Shown in pieces: positions 61,579 to 64,000 of a stretch of 64,000 bases of DNA. The notes beneath the pieces were generated by a model. That model saw only the letters and a program-made list of their open reading frames with translations, was not told the DNA's origin and searched no databases. Origin of the DNA: Falsihalocynthiibacter halioticoli (lineage in GTDB: Bacteria; Pseudomonadota; Alphaproteobacteria; Rhodobacterales; Rhodobacteraceae); assembly GCF_025802015.1 (NCBI RefSeq), contig NZ_JAOYFC010000004.1, positions 1 to 64,000 of the forward strand. The letters run 5' to 3'. The position numbers and the translations under genes are program-made. Numbering within the stretch: position 1 is the stretch's first letter; the number at the start of each line of letters is the position of its first letter.

Positions 61579-61711
61579 GCGTTTGAAGATCGAGAGGGCT
61601 CTAAAAACGAAACGCCTCAAATCATTCAGTGTGGATGGGGTGGAAACGAACCTAAACCCAAGCGAAGCGGACATTTCTTTCCCGATACAACAATGTTAAG
61701 AAAGGGCCGGA

Positions 61712-62707
61712 TTGACACACGCTCCCGCGCCAAGGAACAAAACTAAAGTGAACTCAACTTGCGTAACTTATGTCTCTGATGCGCGTTACTTACCGCTCGT
61801 CGCGGCGTCGCTTCTAAGCATGAATACATTCGCAACAGCGAGAGTGAATGTTGCTGTTTTTCTGATTGATGTTCCGGAGAATGTTCAAGCCGACATGCGC
61901 GCGTTTTTTGCAGGCAGTAAACTTGAGATCGCATGGATCAATCTTGATCTTGAAAGCCATTTTAGCTCGCTTGGATCGCTTCGGTCGTCCATCGATCGCA
62001 TTCCACTATCCACATTCGGGCGGCTTGTCATCAACGACCAGTTAAACGGCTTTGACAACCACATCTATCTGGATGGCGATACGCTTCTATGTACCGATAT
62101 TCATGCATTTGCACCGAACGGCGTAGAGGTGTTTGGCGCCATTGATGCTGGTTGGGATATGGAGACAAAGAAAGATCTCTTCGAGAAGAACCACCTGCCG
62201 CTGAACAAAGGCTATTTCAATGCTGGCGTTTACATTCTGAATTCTGGGTACTGGCGTGAAAACGACATGACCACGCAATGCATCGCACTGGCAACTGATA
62301 CCAATGCCTATCTTCCGCTCGCAGATCAGGATGTGTTGAACCTTAAGTTCGGGGACAAATGTGACTGGTTCGGCGATAACTGGAACTTCAAAAAGGAGCG
62401 CTCCTGGACACATAAAGACGAGGCTCCAAACATCCTGCATTTTGCCGGGCGGCTAAGGCCTTGGGATAAAAGGGACGCGCGCGCGCCCGCATCTGTACGG
62501 TCGCTATATGCGGGTGTTTTCGAAACGCTTCCTGCTTCGGTGAAAACTCAAATAACGACGCTTGAACTACCCGAGAGGGAGCTCAAAAGGTCGAGGAAAG
62601 CGAATGTCCGTAAGTGGATTAGTCGCGAAGCGCGAAAAGAGTGCTGGAACCCAAAACACGACAAAGTCCTGATGCCACTCATGAACAAGATTTTACTTGA
62701 TAGCTAA
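61712..62707 (+). CDS. GT8-family glycosyltransferase
   Basis: A 331-residue GT-A enzyme: TCVTYVSDARYLPLVAASLL at the N-terminus, IPLSTFGRLVIND, then HIYLDGDTLLCTDI (the DxD motif), and FNAGVYILNSGYW and LADQDVLNLKF, then NILHFAG near residue 245. These are the GT8 (galactosyl/glucosyltransferase, LgtC/glycogenin) hallmarks. TTG at 61712 with AAAGG upstream is taken as the start; GTG 61748 is the alternative. Likely transfers a hexose to a surface polysaccharide. No signal peptide. Confidence 0.85.
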   Translation: MTHAPAPRNKTKVNSTCVTYVSDARYLPLVAASLLSMNTFATARVNVAVFLIDVPENVQADMRAFFAGSKLEIAWINLDLESHFSSLGSLRSSIDRIPLSTFGRLVINDQLNGFDNHIYLDGDTLLCTDIHAFAPNGVEVFGAIDAGWDMETKKDLFEKNHLPLNKGYFNAGVYILNSGYWRENDMTTQCIALATDTNAYLPLADQDVLNLKFGDKCDWFGDNWNFKKERSWTHKDEAPNILHFAGRLRPWDKRDARAPASVRSLYAGVFETLPASVKTQITTLELPERELKRSRKANVRKWISREARKECWNPKHDKVLMPLMNKILLDS

Positions 62708-62803
62708 CGTAAAATAGACTGGTTCTTGATTAAATAGATATCCGAATGCGCTCGTCAGGGCGCGTTCAATCATTTTATGGAACAGAATTTAATGGAGACA
62801 AAG

Positions 62804-63208
62804 ATGTATCGAATTATTGCTTTTCTTGTTGCGTCGCTGGCGTTCGCGAGTGCGTCGATTTCAGAAGAACTCTGTGTGGCAGGGGTGTGTCAGGTTGAGG
62901 TGCAGTTTGATACGGGTTCAACAGAGCCGCTTCCCGAGGACGCCCAGGCATATGTTCAACTCCTTGACGTATCCTTGATGGACGTCGCAGCAGCGCCAAT
63001 TGCAGGGAAGCGGATTGCGGTTTCTGAATTGCCGATGACGATTGACCTTTTGTTTGATCCAGCCGTGATCGATGAGAGGTTTACTTATGTCGCGACCGTA
63101 GAAATTATCTCAGATCGAAAGCGTATCTATCGAAATACGCAGAGCTATCCTGTTTTGACAAAAGGCGCGCAAAAATCCGTGAGTGTTATGTTGGACGCGA
63201 TGCAGTAA
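62804..63208 (+). CDS. exported YbaY/secretin-pilotin-like protein
   Basis: A 134-residue protein from ATG 62804 (GGAGACAAAG upstream) with a Sec signal peptide (IIAFLVASLAFASASIS). The mature part fits the YbaY/YscW-type pattern: LPEDAQAYVQLLDVSLMDV, IAGKRIAVSELPMTIDLLFDP and YVATVEI..., ending in a ypVLT.g-like strand (SYPVLTKGAQ). These small beta-rich proteins are periplasmic or lipid-anchored; here there is no lipobox Cys. Role unknown. Confidence 0.72.
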   Translation: MYRIIAFLVASLAFASASISEELCVAGVCQVEVQFDTGSTEPLPEDAQAYVQLLDVSLMDVAAAPIAGKRIAVSELPMTIDLLFDPAVIDERFTYVATVEIISDRKRIYRNTQSYPVLTKGAQKSVSVMLDAMQ

Positions 63209-63305
63209 GGCACGTTCCATTTTGGGCGCGAAAAGTTTTGTGATAGGGTGAAGGTGGAGCAATTTCTCTAACGACACCAACTTTTTTCTAACCAAGGATA
63301 CTGAC

Positions 63306-63599
63306 ATGAAACTTGCTTATCTCGCTGCTGTACCGCTGGCATTTTCACTTGCTGCTTGCGTCGAAACTTCGGAACCCGTGGGCACACCTGCTGTCGGAAG
63401 TTCAACTGATCTGACCCCGTTCATTGGCGCAAAAGCAGGGCAAGCGGAAATGGGACTACAGAATCTAGGCTACGAAAACGTGCGGAGCAGTGGGCTAACA
63501 TCTTATTGGTTTAACCGCTCTACGGGCGCATGTGCCGAAATCACCACGTCCGATGGCAGATATTCTTCAGTAAACATGCTGCCATCTGGCGATTGCTGA
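63306..63599 (+). CDS. small lipoprotein
   Basis: A 97-residue protein with a lipoprotein signal: VPLAFSLAAC, with the lipobox LAAC placing the lipidated Cys at residue 18. The mature part has G(Y/F)ENVRSSGLTSYWFNRSTG, and two more cysteines that could pair. AAGGA precedes the ATG. Function unknown. A terminator follows. Confidence 0.8.
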   Translation: MKLAYLAAVPLAFSLAACVETSEPVGTPAVGSSTDLTPFIGAKAGQAEMGLQNLGYENVRSSGLTSYWFNRSTGACAEITTSDGRYSSVNMLPSGDC

Positions 63600-63615
63600 T
63601 CGCATAAACACTTTC

Positions 63616-63653
63616 GGCCACCGTTAGGTATCAGACCTGACGGTGGCCTTCTT
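63616..63653 (+). terminator. intrinsic terminator overlapping the end of the VanZ-like gene
   Basis: GGCCACCGT (63616-63624) pairs with ACGGTGGCC (63640-63648), extended by an inner AGGT/ACCT stem, and is followed by TTCTTTCT. It ends transcription of the lipoprotein gene. Its right half lies inside the 3' end of the converging VanZ-like gene. Confidence 0.85.
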
Positions 63654-64000
63654 TCTAAGATAAGCTATGAAAGCGTGATGAAGCGGCCAGCCAATCGCGG
63701 CGCCGAGAAACACGCCTGTGGTGTCTGCGATGAGATCAGCCATTTCCCGCGAGCGGCCAACAGTGGGTTGGATGAGTTCGATGAGCGCGCCGTAAAGCAC
63801 TGCCGCCAAAACCACTCGCACAAGCGCGCGCGGGTAAATCACCGCACAGGGTAGTGTCAGTCCGAAAAAGGCAAGCATATGGTATAACTTGTCGTCGCCG
63901 GGGAGCGACTTTGGAACGCTGACAGGCATCAGTGTAAGAAGTGCGATGACACAGCCAAGCACTACGGTTGCCCAAATTACAAATGCGCGACGTTGCTTTC
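63624..64000 (-). CDS. VanZ-like membrane protein, partial at the window edge
   Basis: On the minus strand the frame runs in from the right edge (RRAFVIWATVVLGCVIALLT at the edge) to TAA at 63624, at least 125 codons. The GTG at 63962 would be internal to the first helix, so the true start lies beyond 64000. The VanZ-like pattern is VPKSLPGDDKLYHMLAFFGL, ALIELIQPTVGRSREMADLI and ADTTGVFLGAAIG. VanZ proteins are small membrane proteins with roles in teicoplanin resistance or polysaccharide contexts; here the function is unknown. Confidence 0.85.
   Translation of the reverse strand, partial: KQRRAFVIWATVVLGCVIALLTLMPVSVPKSLPGDDKLYHMLAFFGLTLPCAVIYPRALVRVVLAAVLYGALIELIQPTVGRSREMADLIADTTGVFLGAAIGWPLHHAFIAYLRKKATVRSDT

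Overview
The window looks like a chromosomal segment of a marine alphaproteobacterium of the Rhodobacteraceae (Roseobacter group). The evidence is the protein families present: a form II cox-type molybdenum hydroxylase with coxD/coxE-like genes, ImuB-DnaE2 behind an alphaproteobacterial GAAC-N7-GAAC SOS box, Rhodobacteraceae-like IS6 and IS3 transposases, DUF2059, DUF1254/DUF1214 and DUF1835/DUF3658 proteins. The genus is not resolved. Coding density is low in the first half, which carries decayed insertion sequences, gene fragments and degenerate non-coding repeats, and high from about 32 kb onward.

Layout. 0.5-5.7 kb: a CPBP membrane protease, a three-gene operon of unknown exported proteins, a DUF1835/DUF3658 protein and an exported protein with a SecD-P1-head-like C-terminus. 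5.7-8.3 kb: a frameshifted IS6 element that has removed the 5' part of a DUF1214 gene, followed by a DUF1254/DUF1214 gene whose own start is damaged. 8.9-19.1 kb: an accessory stretch of small exported or membrane proteins (DUF2059, acetyltransferase, MarR-type regulator, a LAS-type metallopeptidase, a membrane protein with a serine-less acyl-carrier-like domain) mixed with IS3 and primase-like remnants. 19.2-24.1 kb: a GT2 / methyltransferase / GtrA / polytopic membrane protein operon with a divergent membrane glycosyltransferase, probably for lipid-linked sugar modification of a surface glycan. 25.4-31.8 kb: a ferric-reductase-like flavocytochrome, an NCS1 transporter with a divergent GntR/FCD regulator, a possible uracil-DNA-glycosylase-fold protein and a methyltransferase.

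32.5-41.3 kb holds a cluster of exported hydrolases: an outer-membrane beta-barrel candidate, a Tat-exported amidohydrolase, a Tat-exported beta-lactamase-fold serine hydrolase and a second, Sec-exported amidohydrolase, plus a SHOCT protein and an AI-2E-type permease. 41.4-46.1 kb is the most unusual part. It is a tight five-gene minus-strand operon whose products are all exported or membrane-bound: a protein-tyrosine-phosphatase-like protein whose P-loop Arg is replaced by Ala, a protein with FAM20C/HipA-like kinase motifs, a calcineurin-like phosphoesterase, a DUF4956/MgtC-like membrane protein and an SdiA-regulated-type beta-propeller. It could be an extracytoplasmic phosphorylation system.

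46.2-48.4 kb: a methyltransferase and DUF2306 pair with a divergent LysR regulator. 48.5-54.7 kb: moxR(coxD)-coxE-small orf-coxS-coxL-coxM, with the form II AYRGAGR active-site loop. 54.9-56.4 kb: an arylsulfatase with a CTAGR sulfatase motif. 56.7-61.6 kb: the SOS mutagenesis genes imuB-dnaE2, with no imuA. 61.7-64 kb: a GT8 glycosyltransferase, a YbaY-like exported protein, a small lipoprotein and a VanZ-like gene that runs off the right edge. No rRNA, convincing tRNA, CRISPR array, prophage or replication origin was seen. Start codons given here often differ from the longest reading frame because I preferred starts with a ribosome binding site, signal peptide or ATGA overlap.
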